DNA from: Sardina pilchardus
Taxonomy: Eukaryota; Chordata; Actinopteri; Clupeiformes; Clupeidae
NCBI RefSeq assembly: GCF_963854185.1
Contig: NC_085011.1
Span: 14,767,803-14,831,802, forward strand
Direction: 5' to 3'
DNA length: 64,000 nucleotides
Shown here: in pieces, positions 23,590-37,900 of the stretch
How the letters are laid out: every line of letters begins with the position of its first letter
Numbering within the stretch: position 1 is the stretch's first letter
Made by a program: the position numbers and the translations under genes
The notes under the pieces: model-generated
What the model saw: the letters and a program-made list of their open reading frames with translations, nothing else
What the model was told of the DNA's origin: nothing
Database searches by the model: none

Positions 23590-26500
23590 TTAAAAACTCC
23601 TGCCCTTAAAAGCCTCCAGGTTAAAGGCGGCATCGGTGAACCGCTTCAGCTCCGCCAGGTGGGTGGCCTTGTTACCTGTGGCAGGAGCTGCAGCAGGGTC
23701 ACGGCCAACATACCTGCGGAACGTGAAAAAGGCAAGTTAGTTGTTGCTGCCTGTTTGTCAGTCTGATGTAAGACTTGTAAGCCTTTATACTCCTTTGCAA
23801 TCAAGGAAATACTCATCAGATAGCCAACATAGATTAGTCTAGCCAGAATACTTTAAAAAAATCAGCACATACAGTACCCATAACACAAACAAAATCATAC
23901 AGTAATACTGTGATCTTTAACAGAATGAGAGTGTGTAAATCTATTTGAAAGGGGGATGTACTCTATCCCAAATGCAGTCAGGGATGGCGGGGGACATTGG
24001 TTTGAGTTGTACTAACTGGGCTAATGGCCCTTCACAGAGTAGACGGTATACTCACCATATTGGCCTCTTGTTTGCTAGAACAGTGAGGAACCGTGGCCTG
24101 ACATAATCATAGTAACCCATGTTCTTGTGCTCCTCTTGGCACCAGATTAACTCCGCTTTTCCGTATTTCTCAACCTCAGCTTTGATGAGGTCAAAAGGGA
24201 ATGGAGATATCTAGAGGGAAAAAGTAGACAACGGAGACCATGCTTTCTTTCATGCAGAGTACAGTTTGTATGTACTCTGCACCATATTATACATTGACTA
24301 TAACTCTATAATCCCATGTCGATTCGCCACCATAAATCATAGATATCTGACTTTTCAAAGTAAAAAAAAACAAGAGTCATGGTGCTAATGACTGATAATA
24401 TCATAGTTACCTGTTCAAGTCTAACAATGGCTACATGGCTCTCCAGATTGTGCTTTTTTCTTTCTCTAGCCAGTTCATAGTAGACTTTCCCTGTGCAGAA
24501 GATCACTCTCTTCACCTCCTCTGGGGTTTGAGAGGCCGGTCCAGCATCTGGAATAATCCTACGGAACTTGGTGCCTGTAAACAATATACATGATATCTGA
24601 AGTTGGGGTACAGTAGCACAGGGATATTAACAGGGCAATACTAATATGAAAAGCTCAACAAAAACACTCGTGTTATACCTGCGGCCATGTTATCAAAGCT
24701 GGATCTGGCATCAGGGTGCCTCAGCAAGGATTTGGGAGTGAAAATAATAAGCTGAAAAGAAAAATTCAATGGGTTCAGTTTAAGGCTGCAATATTAGCAT
24801 AAACATATTCTGATATAACTTTGTGTTAAGTAACTCTCAGACTTATTTTCTTTACACTTGAGACCAAAAGAATACAGTTTTTTAAAACAAACAGCACAGT
24901 TGTGAATTCAAGCACATCTGTCACTGCTGAGTTGTTCATGCAACACAAACAATAAGATCCCCTGATGCTACACATTTTAATCAGCACAGGAAAGACTCTC
25001 TCATGCTCCACAAAGCACTGCATTTATCGGCAACTAGGGATCACTTTAGACAGTTACTGTTGCAGAAAGCAAAGTAAGTCCAAATGTTTAAAGTGTGGGA
25101 TAGAATTAAGAGTACAATTTGTATTGTAAATACAAAGATGGCTGAACTGGCCAAGCAAATATTATACATCAGGGGACAATGTGTCAGTTTTCCAAAAGAC
25201 AACATAAAGAATAATATTTTTTTTTTTTTTAAAGACAGCTTACCGGTTTTCTAAATGGCAACAGAATCTGTCTCCTCAGCACATGAAAGTAATTGGCAGG
25301 TGTTGAACAGTTGACCACTATCCAATTACAGTCATAAAGCTGCTGGACCTCAAAGTCTCCAGTGATCTCCTGAAAAAAAGAAACAAGTTTTATAATAATA
25401 TAGCCTAATTATACACAAACACACATAACATTCTGGTTAGGGGGTTTAAGAAAATGTTATACTATGTTTTGTGATACTTTTCTTAGAAAAACTGTATCGA
25501 TTCATTCCTTAATTCCTTTACTCAATTAATTAATTCCTTTACTCAATATGTTCACAATGAATATAGCACTATACTGTAAACTCTGGCACAGGTAAAACCT
25601 TTAGTTACCTTAACAATTCTACTTCAAAGGTGCAACAAGGTACATAACTGTACAGAGTACAAGAAGGGACATAACTAAGGCAGGGAGATGGCCTTCAGAC
25701 ACGGCAGTCCTAGTCCATCAGCATTTAACCATAGCACTGTAGCACTGTAGCACAAGTCTTTGGGTGGCGGAAGGGTTACACCTGATCAATAACCCATTTG
25801 GAGATGAGCCCCCGGGGTGCAGTGATGATGCAGGCTGGTGTTTAGTCTCCAGCTGTGGCTCACTCCCCATGAGCAGGCGCTAGCATAACGCTTTGCCCTT
25901 GGGACTGACATACTGCTGAGCAGTGGACTGGGAGTTGGCTAATCAGGAACACTCCGAAACACTGGGTGCAAATGGATAACCAAGGGGTCCTTAAGTGCTT
26001 ACAGACCAGAATCCTGCAGGCAATCAGTCTTAGGCAAAGGAGGCAGAGAATGACACTTACAGGATAGCGGTCGGGGTCATCCTTGCTCATCTGTAGAAAA
26101 CGCTCAGGCCGAGCTGATGAGTGCTCTGGTCCCTAATGATTAGCATGGACACAGAAACGCTGATGAGGGCAGGACTATGCACACATACTGTACTGTACAA
26201 ACACACTCCACACATACTGTACAAAAAAAACATATCAGCCTGACTACATGTGAATGACTAAAATGATACACGCAGAAGGGAAATATGACTTCGAAGATGC
26301 TGGTCAATGTGGTATATTCTTTGTCCGAAAAGGACTAAAGGAGCATTCACACCAAGAACGATAACGATAACGATAACTATAACCATAATGATAAAAGCGT
26401 CCACACTGGCCAACGATAAGAAAAGTCTCTCCTCATGTTAATGAATGTGATGTCTAGAATAATATGGGTTCTGATTGGCTGTTAGCTTTTTATCGTTCTC

Positions 26501-28902
26501 AAAATCGCTCTGAAAGTGATCAGCAACGATATCGTTCTTCATGTCGTTATCGTTATAGTTTATGTGTGAACGTTGTCATTCATATTAACGAAAGCGATAT
26601 TTATTTATAGTTATCGTTATCGTTCTTGGTGTGAACGTGCCTTAATGCTGATTGTCAATGCAACTCACCATACCCTCCATCCCATGGGGCAATAGCAGCA
26701 CTATGCCATTGTGGCGGACCCATTTGGCTTGACCAGGGCTGATGAACTGGTCTATGATGCATTGGGCTGTGTTGTAAAAATCCCCAAACTGAGCCTCCCA
26801 GCACACCAATGCATTGGGACTGGCCATAGCAAATCCAAGTTCAAATCCTGACATGAAGACCACAAAAAGAAAATGAACCAAGGAAATGTAACAGCCTTCA
26901 ACTGTCATTCAACAGTTAATAGCCTAAAAAACATGAGGTATTACAAGATAGTAAAGGGTTTATTATGACACATTGAAGTGGACATTTAAGTGATACTGTT
27001 TAAGTGGAAATTTAAGTGATGCTGTTTTCCAGTGTTCTTACCAAGAACCCCATACTCAGATAGGGAACTGTTGCATACAGTGTAAGGTGCCTGGTTTTGC
27101 CATAGATGATTCATCGGGACACATATACGCTTATCAACTTCCTGATCATGGAGAACATGATGACGGTGACTGGAAAGACAAAGAGAACAGCAACGGCACC
27201 TTCACTTAATTAACCTCTCTTGATCACACCATCCCACTGATGAATGGTACCTGGAAATCTTATTTCATAATACCCAAAAGAGCTAACTCCTGATATTCAT
27301 AAAGTTGTAGAAGAAGACAACACATATGATTCATAGCTATCTGTATTGGATATTCAGTCGGTAAGGGTTTGACTGAGGCAGAGAATATCACATAGCTGAA
27401 GATAGTTGGGGGTGGGGGATTCTTTTCCTACAGTTCCTTCCTCGTGTTCGTTCCCAAGAGAGAATGGGGGTGGGGAATCAGACAGATATTCTTCTTGCTC
27501 TTCAGTTTCGATCAGCACATGAGAGAAGGGGCAGAAACTGAAGTGTATTAGGAGCAAAAGATTTTAACAAGCTTTGCCAGGCCTCTCAAATGGGATGTGT
27601 GCCTCACACATCTGAAGTGGCACAATGAGACAATCGTTTAAAGTCTCCTTAACATCACAGTAATGATGTCCTGTGTGCCCATGCTCACGTGGCGTGCGCT
27701 CGGCTGCCACTGGATAGCCATCACAACTCACATCTGAGACAGGGTAGAACTAGATGTCAGTAGAAAATAGTAGAAACTGACAGATTATGTAAACAGCTTT
27801 AAACTGGGGGTGAATCTACGTTAACAGTAAAAAGTGAGCCTATTGTCATATCAGGTGTTAATTAATTTAACGAAATATGAAGTAACTGCTTTCTTTTAAT
27901 TTACAGTCCACTGTAATGTCTGCCTCATGACAGTCAAAAGTCAAAATCATTTTTAATGACTAAATGAAAAGAATTTGGCTCGGCCGTGCTCAATTAGCCA
28001 CAGTCTCTCTGGTAATACATTTGTGATATGTTATGATATGTCCCAAAGGATTAAATGTGAAAACTGAGAAGGGGCTGTTGGTAAACAAAGCCCTCTTCCC
28101 CAAACCTAGACTTCATCAATCAAGGGACATAAACACAGGACACAGCACATTCCCAAATCCAGATGACTGAATCAGTTACTCTCAGCCATTAACTCCCTAA
28201 GTAACGAGCTGGACTAGCAGACTGAAGCGCCCCAATATGTTCACTCCCGGGGTCTTTTAGCGGAGGAGACGCGTGCGAAAGCAAAAAAGCGACAGATACG
28301 TCGATGCTGTGCTGACAGCAAACATAAATTCACAAGCTGATGGGACAGCAGATGGCTGGCTTCACTCTTTCAGTCTAATTTCCTCTCTGTAATGTCATAC
28401 AAGGGTGCTTGTTTTACCTGAACCAACCATTAGTCCGTTTAGCACCTACTTTCAAATGATAATAGTAGAAGAGAGAACCAGAACTAAATAAACACATTAA
28501 TCAAAAGGAATTTCTGCTTATTCTCTTTACAGAATGTCTCTTTATTCTCATCACAGGACTACGTTCATAGGACTAGCTATGGGTATGTGTCAGCCAAGAA
28601 AAGAGTCACCGAACGGCCTCCCTGTCAGACAGCACCAGTGACAACACCATAAGGGCACTGTCTCTCCCTCGGGAGACTGTCTGAGGAGCAGCTGACATTG
28701 TCCATTACTCCCAAACCAGACAGATGTGTTTCTTATGAAGGCAAAGTGAAAAACAGCCAAAGGCATTAAAGCACAGTCGTAACAAAATTGGAACACATAC
28801 AGTGCTATGGTAGCTGACTTATGTGCCACACACACGCACACACACACAGAGAGAGAGAGAGGGAGAGAGAGAGGGAGAGAGAGAGAGAGAGAAAGAGAGC
28901 AC

Positions 28903-28951
<49 letters not shown>

Positions 28952-31900
28952 GGGCTGGGGGCTCACCTGAAAGTGCCCCTCTCGACGTCCTGGCCACTGA
29001 GTCGGACATGGATGCCATCCTTGAGCAGTGACCCAAAGGCCATGTACTCTCCCAGTGCCCAGTCCACTTGCCGCTTCTGCACCAGGTCCGCCCTGCCACG
29101 CAGAATGCGGTTCACCCCTGAGACACAAACAAACAAACAAACAAACACAAAAGCACATGCCAATGGACATGGTTATTATACACAGCTGATTGGATATCTT
29201 ACTGTATCTGCACAAAAGGGACAGTACTCTGATGGTTCACATTTTGAGGTCTCACTGGCAGTCTGGTTGATTATTGAATGTTGCCACTGACTAGAAGGTG
29301 GGAATTCAAAGGAGTTTCAGATTCAATGGAGACAGATGACATATAAGCAAGCATACTGTATGAACAGTATCACAGGTTGAATCACAGATTGTAAATAAAA
29401 TATCTGCTATGAATTTTGCTTCATTAATGCAGCTAATTTAGTCTACTCCGAGCCATCATCTATCATGGCTATCCACTGGGTATGCTAATTCAGATGGAGG
29501 AGTTAAGATCTGAGCGGGGCTCTTGATATTTTGATATAGAAGTAATCTACTTTTCTCCTCACTGAATCCAATACAAGGACCTACCAGAGTGAATGGAAAA
29601 ATCCTCCAGTGGCACGGAGCTTGCTGTCTGGCCGATGTGCTGCAGAACCTCCTCTTCTAAACCTGTAGCGGGGCAACTCATGCTGCGGGGCTCCCCCTCG
29701 GTGGTGAAGAAGTCTTCAAAGGAACAAATAAACAAATAAGTCTGCATACTTCACTTGGATGTTGGATTTTAAATAAAATATACACTCAATAGAATAGAAT
29801 TAGTAGAATTATAGTAATATAATTAATAGAATGTTTCATTTCTTTCTATTTAAAACTGTAACAGTACAGTAGGTGTGCTTGTGGTTGATTTCTAGTACCA
29901 GGCCATGGAGAATCCAGCCAGTGGCGAATATGCAGAATCTTCTCATCTTTGGAGCTTGTGTAAGCCTCTTCACAGATCTTGTCATATTTGGCGACTTCCT
30001 CCTGCAAAGAGAATTAAGAAATTAAGTGAACCTCCTAAGCCATTTACAAGAATGACACAGTGAACAATATCGTAATAAGAGAGAAGAATGAAATGTCTTT
30101 CCTGAGAACTGATAACAATTGCATGCTTTGCCTCTAGGCTTTAGAGAGAACGAGAAGAGGGAGTGAGGGGAACAACCATTGTCTCAGGTTAAAATTATTT
30201 TTTCTCTAGTGAAATCTCCCTGAGCTGCTGGAAAAGTGACAGGAGGCAACAGTGAATAAAGAACACTGTCAGGCCATTGAGACAGAGTATGAGTGGCATG
30301 CTCAAGACGAATAGTCACACCTGGCATTCACAGCCATTCAGCAAGAGTTCTGGGAAGGGACAGATCGTTCAATAATATCCTGGGTCAATGGGTGGAGCAA
30401 GATACAAATTTGTTTTTGTTGTTTTTCGTACAAAAAATCTCACATCAGAAAACAATCTCTATCAAGTCTCAGAAAGCAAAAGCAAAGACATCACTCCTTT
30501 ATGCCCTAAAGCACAGCCCAGGAGAAAAAAAACCTTCCAGAGTCAAACAACGTATCCAAGGCAGATTGAACAGATGCACTACAACTGCTCGATGCTAATT
30601 TTGCTAATCACATAACATGACACCAGAGGTGCGTTCAAATTCACAAGCATCGGCGAACATTTACAATCAGGTTTCTATTTGCCTTTAGTTTTTGGCGAAC
30701 GTTTTCAGAGTCTTTTGTTCATGAACATACAGTGGAACTGGACGTGAGCTTGACGAAGATAACAATATAGTTACTGTAACTACTGTAACAAAACACAAAA
30801 CAATTCAAATGTAACTGTTCAGAGAAAACATGTTCACCACAAATGTTCACCAATGTTTGACGAGTTTGAAGGCACCTCTGCTTTGTGGTACAATGATATT
30901 TATGTGTAGTATAAACAAATTCTGCACCTCTAAGAAATAAATGAACAGATACATTTTAACTGGAGAAGAATCCAGACCAAACCTCAAACTCCTGCAGTGT
31001 CACCACCCCTTCAGAAATGAGCTTGTCAGAGTATTTCTTCAGAACATGTTGCTGCCGACGGATCTGCTTGTACATAAGAGGCTGTGTGAACATTGGCTCA
31101 TCCATCTCATTGTGGCCAAAGCGTCTGTAACACACCTATACAAAGAACAAAAACAGCCACATCAGTACAAACATTGATGTAAACATTAAATACAAAATTA
31201 AAGGTAAACATTATCTTAAAGGCAAAGGTATCTACTGTTGGCAAAAACTAATACCTACCAAATCAATCACAACATCCTTATTGAACGTGCTCCTCCATTC
31301 AGCTGCCACCCTACACACATACATTACGGCTTCAGGGTCATCTGCATTCACATGGAAAATGGGCGCATTGACGACACGAGCCACGTCTGTAGGATAGGGT
31401 GATGAACGTGCCATTCTGGGGTCTGTCGTGAAGCCAATCTGTGATAACCAAAACCAATCATTTACATTAACAACAACAGCCAACAATTACGCACTGGATT
31501 TCACGGTCAGCCCGGTGAAGGTCTTGTACCTGGTTATTGACCACTACATGAATGGTTCCATGAGTGGTGTACGAAGGAAGTTCACTGAGGTGGAATGTCT
31601 CGTACACAACACCCTGGCCAGCAAAAGCTGCATCACCATGCATCAGGATGGACATTACCTACAAAAGTGTCGTGAAAAACTTGAATCATAGCATTGTGGT
31701 TACAAATATAACAGTAGTAGTATACAGATTCAAGACATATTTTAATCTAGAGGTTTTAGAGTCACTTACTGTAACAGGTAATAAGTAAGACCCCCTTGGT
31801 TAATGAAATTATTACTGACAATCACATAGACATAATGTGCCTCACTGAAACCTGGCTTAAACCAGATGAATACCTTCCATTGAATGAGTCCACACCACCT

Positions 31901-34900
31901 TCCTATCTAAACCACCATGTACCGCGCCTCACTGGCAGGGGTGGTGGAGTAGCTACAATTTACCACTCTAGCCTTCTCACATCTCCCAAACCCGCACAGT
32001 TTACATCTTTTGAAGTCCTAATTCTTAATTTTATACACCCAGATTGGAAAAATAATCCGCCTGTAACCGTGGTCACACTTTATAGACCCCCAGGCCCCTA
32101 CACTAATTTTCTAGAAGAATTCTCTGATTTTCATTCCACCTTAGTTGTCCAAACAGAAAAAATACTTATACTGGGTGATTTTAATATTCATATGGATAAT
32201 GTGAACGATAGTCTCACAATTGCATTCCAATCTCTAATTGACCATCTCGGCTTCTGCCAAAATATTAATTCACCCACACATAACCATACTATTGATCTAG
32301 TCTTGTCATATGGCATAAACATAGAGCAGTTAACAATCATACCACAACACCCCACCCTAACTGATCACCATCTAATTACTTTTGAAATGACACTACACTA
32401 TGTAGTACCTAACTCCACTCACTACTATAGTCGCGGCCTATCTGAAAAAACGAATGCAGACTTTCTAGAACAAATTCCACTTACCCTTTCCACATTTCTG
32501 ACTCAGGAAATATTAGAGGGCCCTTCTCTTAAAATAGAAGGTCCTTCCCTTAACCCAACAGAGGTTGATTTACTAACTGATAATGTAATGAACGCACTAC
32601 ACTCAACACTAGACTCTGTAGCACCACTCAAAAAGAAAATAAGAAAACAAACAAGACGCGCTCCATGGTATACCACAGAGACTAAAAGCCTTAAGCAAAA
32701 AACACGCAAACTAGAGCAAAAGTGGCACACCACGAAAATGGAAGTCTTTCGCCAAGCATGGAGAGATAGCCTCATCACATACAGACAAGCACTTAACAAG
32801 GCCAAGTCAGCATACTATTCCTCACTGATTGAAGAAAATAGAAATAATACAAAATTTCTTTTTAGCACAATCTCCCGCTTAACAAAGAGCCATAATGAAG
32901 TAAGCCAATCTATTCCTTTGAGCTTAAATAGTAATGATTTTATGGACTTTTTTAATGACAAAATTGAAACAATTAGAGTTAAGATCGACAACCAGTCAGT
33001 TTCTCCAAATACACATACTCCACTGCTATATGAGAGTGAAAACCTAACAGAATCACAGCTACAACCTAGAACAACATTTAATTCATTTACACCTATCGAC
33101 ACATTAGAGCTCACTTCCACAATTTCCTCATCAAAATCTGCAACTAGTCTGCTAGACCCTATTCCCACTCACCTTCTTAAGACTGCTCTCCCCCTCCTTG
33201 ATAACGCCTTGCTTCAGATTTTAAATAATTCAATGCTATTAGGACATGTTCCACAGCAGTTTAAGATGTCTGTTATCAAGCCATCACTCAAAAAGCCTAG
33301 CCTCGATCCTAACATCCTAGCTAACTATAGGCCTATTTCTAATCTCCCTTTTATGTCAAAAATACTTGAAAAAATAGTTTCCAAACAAATTGGCGCCTAC
33401 TTACAAATGAACAACATTCAAGAACTGTACCAATCTGGCTTTAGAGCCCACCACAGTACCGAATCAGCCTTAGTTAAAGTGTTTAATGACCTCCTCATTG
33501 CTGCTGATAACGGATATGCATCAATCCTAGTCCTCCTTGACCTCAGTGCTGCTTTTGACACCATAGATCATGACATACTACTTCACAGGCTTGAACATTC
33601 CATAGGTATCAAAGACTCTGCACTTGCTTGGTTTAGATCTTACCTTACTAACCGCCAACAATTTGTACAGGTCCATAATGAACCATCCACCCAGACTATG
33701 GTAAAATATGGAGTGCCTCAAGGCTCAGTACTAGGGCCCCTATTATTTTCTCTTTATATGCTTCCCCTAGGTTCTGTAATTAGAAAACATGGCATTAATT
33801 TCCATTCTTATGCAGATGATACACAATTATATATTTCCATAAAGCCCGATGACCCAACCCCATTAGCCAAACTCAACACATGTCTGAGAGACATAAAAAT
33901 TTGGATGACTAATAACTTCCTGCTATTGAACTCAGATAAAACAGAAGTTATGGTTTTAGGTCCAAAAAAGATTAGGGACATCCTATCTACATCACAAGTT
34001 ACATATAGTGATCTCTCACTGACCTCATCCACAAGTGTTAAAAATCTAGGAGTTATAATTGACCAAGAACTTCTACTCAGTAGTCACATAAAACAGATCA
34101 CAAAAACTTCATTTTTCCATTTAAGGAACATCTCAAAGATAAGGAAGTCCCTATCCTTACCAGACGCTGAAAAATTAATTCACGCTTTTGTCACTTCTAG
34201 GCTAGACTATTGTAATGCACTATACGCCGGCTGCAATAATACCTGTGTAAAAAGCTTACAGCTTATACAAAACGCAGCTGCTCGCACACTCACTAGGACC
34301 AAAAAATATGAACATATTTCCCCCATCCTAGCATCTCTACATTGGCTACCTGTTAAAAGTCGCATTGACTTCAAAATTCTACTTCTAACATACAAAGCCA
34401 TAAATGGCAGGGCACCTGAATATATTAAAGATCTTCTAGTCCCATATAATCCACCTAGACCCTTACGATCACAAAATACTGGACTTCTTGTAACTCCAAG
34501 GATTTCAAAAACTACAGTAGGAGGCAGAGCTTTTTGTTACTGCGCACCTCTCCTCTGGAATAATCTTCCTCCCTCAATCCGTTTAGCAGACACCCTCCCT
34601 ATTTTCAAGTCTAGACTTAAAACATATCTCTTTAGTGCTTCCTATAGTTAGGTATGGTGCAGTGTGGAACTGCAACCACTTCAGGGTTTCATTGGAACGG
34701 ACCACCTCTGCTGTGGACTTGTGTGACTGGTGCTCCAGTCATGCCTGCCATGGTGGCTACCGACCACACCTGTGCTGGTGCTGACTACCCTCCACCATGC
34801 CTTAGTTATGCTGCTATAGCATAGCACTGTCATGGACTTCTCATGTGTCATGCCGTACAACTCTCTCTCCCCTCTCCCTCTGTCTCTCTCAACTCTCCCT

Positions 34901-37900
34901 CCTCCCTCTCTCTCTGTCCTGTCATTCAACTCCCTCTCCCCTCTGCCTTTTCCCTCTATAGTATAATAATTTATATTCCCATTTATATACTTATTAATAC
35001 CAACCATTATGACTTATAGTAATACTAACACACTTTATTTCTCTTCCCTTTCCCCTATACCTCACTTATGAGGTGAACCATTACCAGTCATCAGCCATCT
35101 TTGTGCCTGGCCCTCATCACACCTGAAGTCCCATCCCCCTGAGTGCCATTGCCATCATCATCCCTATGATTGCCCTACCATCGCCTGCTGTGGTTCCCTG
35201 CCAGGATCCCTGGGCCACACATCCTAGCAACCCATTACCCTCCAAAATTACTAATGGATTACTGATGGACTATTTATTCCCTATACTGGACTGCTTGAAC
35301 CTTCTGATACTACAAATGACTTTACTTAACTGACCCTAGGCAGATGGGTTGGGCCCTTGAGTCGTGGATCTGTCTGAGGTTTCTTCCTATATATATCTCC
35401 AATTCTAGGGAGTTTTTCCTTGCCCCTGTTGCTCATGGGCTCTCTTTGAAGGTTTGACGCTCTGTGAAGCGCCTTGAGACATGTGTAATGTTTTGGCGCT
35501 CTATAAATAAAATTGAATTGAATTGAATTGAATTGAATTAATCTAAACCGCTACTGAGCTCCTTTCAAGTAGTGTCTAAGCTCCTAACTCTTCTTACAGT
35601 AGTAGTAGAAGGTTGAACTGAGGAGAAACTTCAAATATATCCGAGAAAACAAGAGCTACGGCTGACCTCTCTAGAATTCTAGACCACAATTAAGCGATAG
35701 AGGACAAAATACCAATATCCAGTATAATACATACACCATTTTCAGGGACATATAATTAACAACAGCATAGGAAAAAATCAGTCCCAACCATCCCTGTTGC
35801 AGTGACATACTGTACCTTTTTGCCCTCTGTGTCTCCAGAGTAGAACTGTTCTGCTTTGGTCTTGCCCTGTACCACTGGGTCCACGGCCTCTAGGTGAGAG
35901 GGGTTGGCCATTAGAGACAGTGTGATATTCTTGTCTGTCTCACGGTTGATACGCTCGTGGTACATGCCAAGGTGGTACTTCACATCCCCTGAGCCCTGAA
36001 ACAGATAATAACGTGCTTGATGTGGGACAGCTTTGAAATATCTAATGGGAACACTTTTTCTGGTTACTACAGTCAAGACTGCAATATATAGGGCAGTACC
36101 TCATCAGCAGCCTCAAGCTTAGGATCAAACTGGCAAAAGATCTGATCCAAATCTTTACGCACAACATTGGCCAAGACATTAAGTCGACCCCTGTCAGTGA
36201 AAAGTTCACATTTGATATTGCACCAATAAAAACAACTGCTGAAAATGATAAAGATGAAGCTAGAAGTTGAGAGTACTGTACCGGTGGGGCATGCCCATAA
36301 TCACTGTATCAATACCAGCCTCACTTGACTTGTCAATCATCATCTTCAGAGCAGGTATGAGAACTTCGCAGCCTTCCAAACCAAAGCGCTTTTCTGAGGA
36401 CCATTTTCGAGCAAGGAAGTCTTCAAAACTGTGAAGCAAAGATGGTGCAACCAAAAACATGAATATGCCACAAGGTGCTATCACCCTCAAACACCATATA
36501 CAGTCATTAAATGCCCTGGGTGTCCAAAAAATCAAAGTCTGACCGTGTAGATCTGACCAGTCGGGCCAGAAGAGTTCTCTTCTCGGAGTTGGTGAACCGC
36601 ATAACTCCTGGCAGTTCAAACTTTTGCCGGATCCACTGACACTGCTCCACATTATTGATGAACATGTACTCTATTCCAATATGACCACAGTAAGCTGTCT
36701 AAATGTTGAGGAAAAAACAAGACAGCAAAAATGTCCGATTTATTAAACAAAAGCTAAAATGCCATACAACAGCTATAGGGCAGATTTCCAGAAAATATTT
36801 GGTGATAAAATGTTAGGGAAAGTGCATACAATGTGCACAACAACTTTAGTTTTTAACATCCTCAAATTCATTCTCGTGGCATATGGGCATGTGAAAATGT
36901 GATAGACATAGCCATCATTCTTACCGTTTACTACAGTATGTCTAGTAAATAGTAGTACTGCTGCCACACTCATGTTTCTCAGACCGCTCTATTCAATGGC
37001 TAATGCGTGGTTTATTTTCTTACCTTCTGTAAAAAGTTAATTTTGCACTTACCTCTAATCTACGGATAATCTCCCGGAGTGGTAGTGTTGACTCACCACC
37101 CCCAATAAACGTTGTTGAAGGCAACTGGAAAGACTTGTCCAGATCGGACTCCTCCAGACCATAAATCCCTGAGGCACACATCCAAAACAATTGGGATTCA
37201 TAGATCAGATCAGTCCACAACCACAATCAATTACGAATTAAAACATGCAGCTAAGTGTTAACATTTTTTTTCTCAACAATTAAAAGTTAAGGTCTTAAGC
37301 AGCATGTTACTGGACCAAAGGATACATTCTCTGAGTTGGATCAGTGTGCACCATCAGTCTGTGTTTGTTGGTTAAATAAGTACGTTTGACTGTTCTTTTT
37401 CAATTAATGTCTGGGCATTGGAGACTAAATGTCTAGAGTACACTACTTACAATGTTTGCCTTAGCAAAGTGGCATGTCATTGACTGGAGCAAAGCAGATG
37501 TGGGGCTTGTGTCTCAGATACTATTGACCTGTAATATTTTCTCAACCTGCAGTCCATAAATGCCTCTCATGTGAAGTTTATACGTCCTCCCTCGCTCCTC
37601 GGGCCTCGATCCTCACTGATCTACATAAAGAATGATGGGGCGGCAACAACGATAGTCTATCCCTTCGTCTATCTTTCTTTATGTAGATCAGTGAGGATCG
37701 AGGCCCGAGGAGCGAGGGAGGACGTATAAACTTTACATGAGAGGCACCCCATAAATACAGCTCTGTGTTTGTCAGATGGCGACCTGTGCTGTGTTGTCCA
37801 AAGCCACTGTTATGTATGGAATTTAAATAGTAGCACTGCTAATTGTGGTGATTTAGCTTCAGTTTATCTACTACAAATTGCTATTGTGTCATTTTTCTTT

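Noticed and set aside
28590..29290. Long frames on both strands around the GA tract
   Set aside because: Microsatellite translation fused to sequence around the OGDHL exon 28967-29117; only that exon is real.
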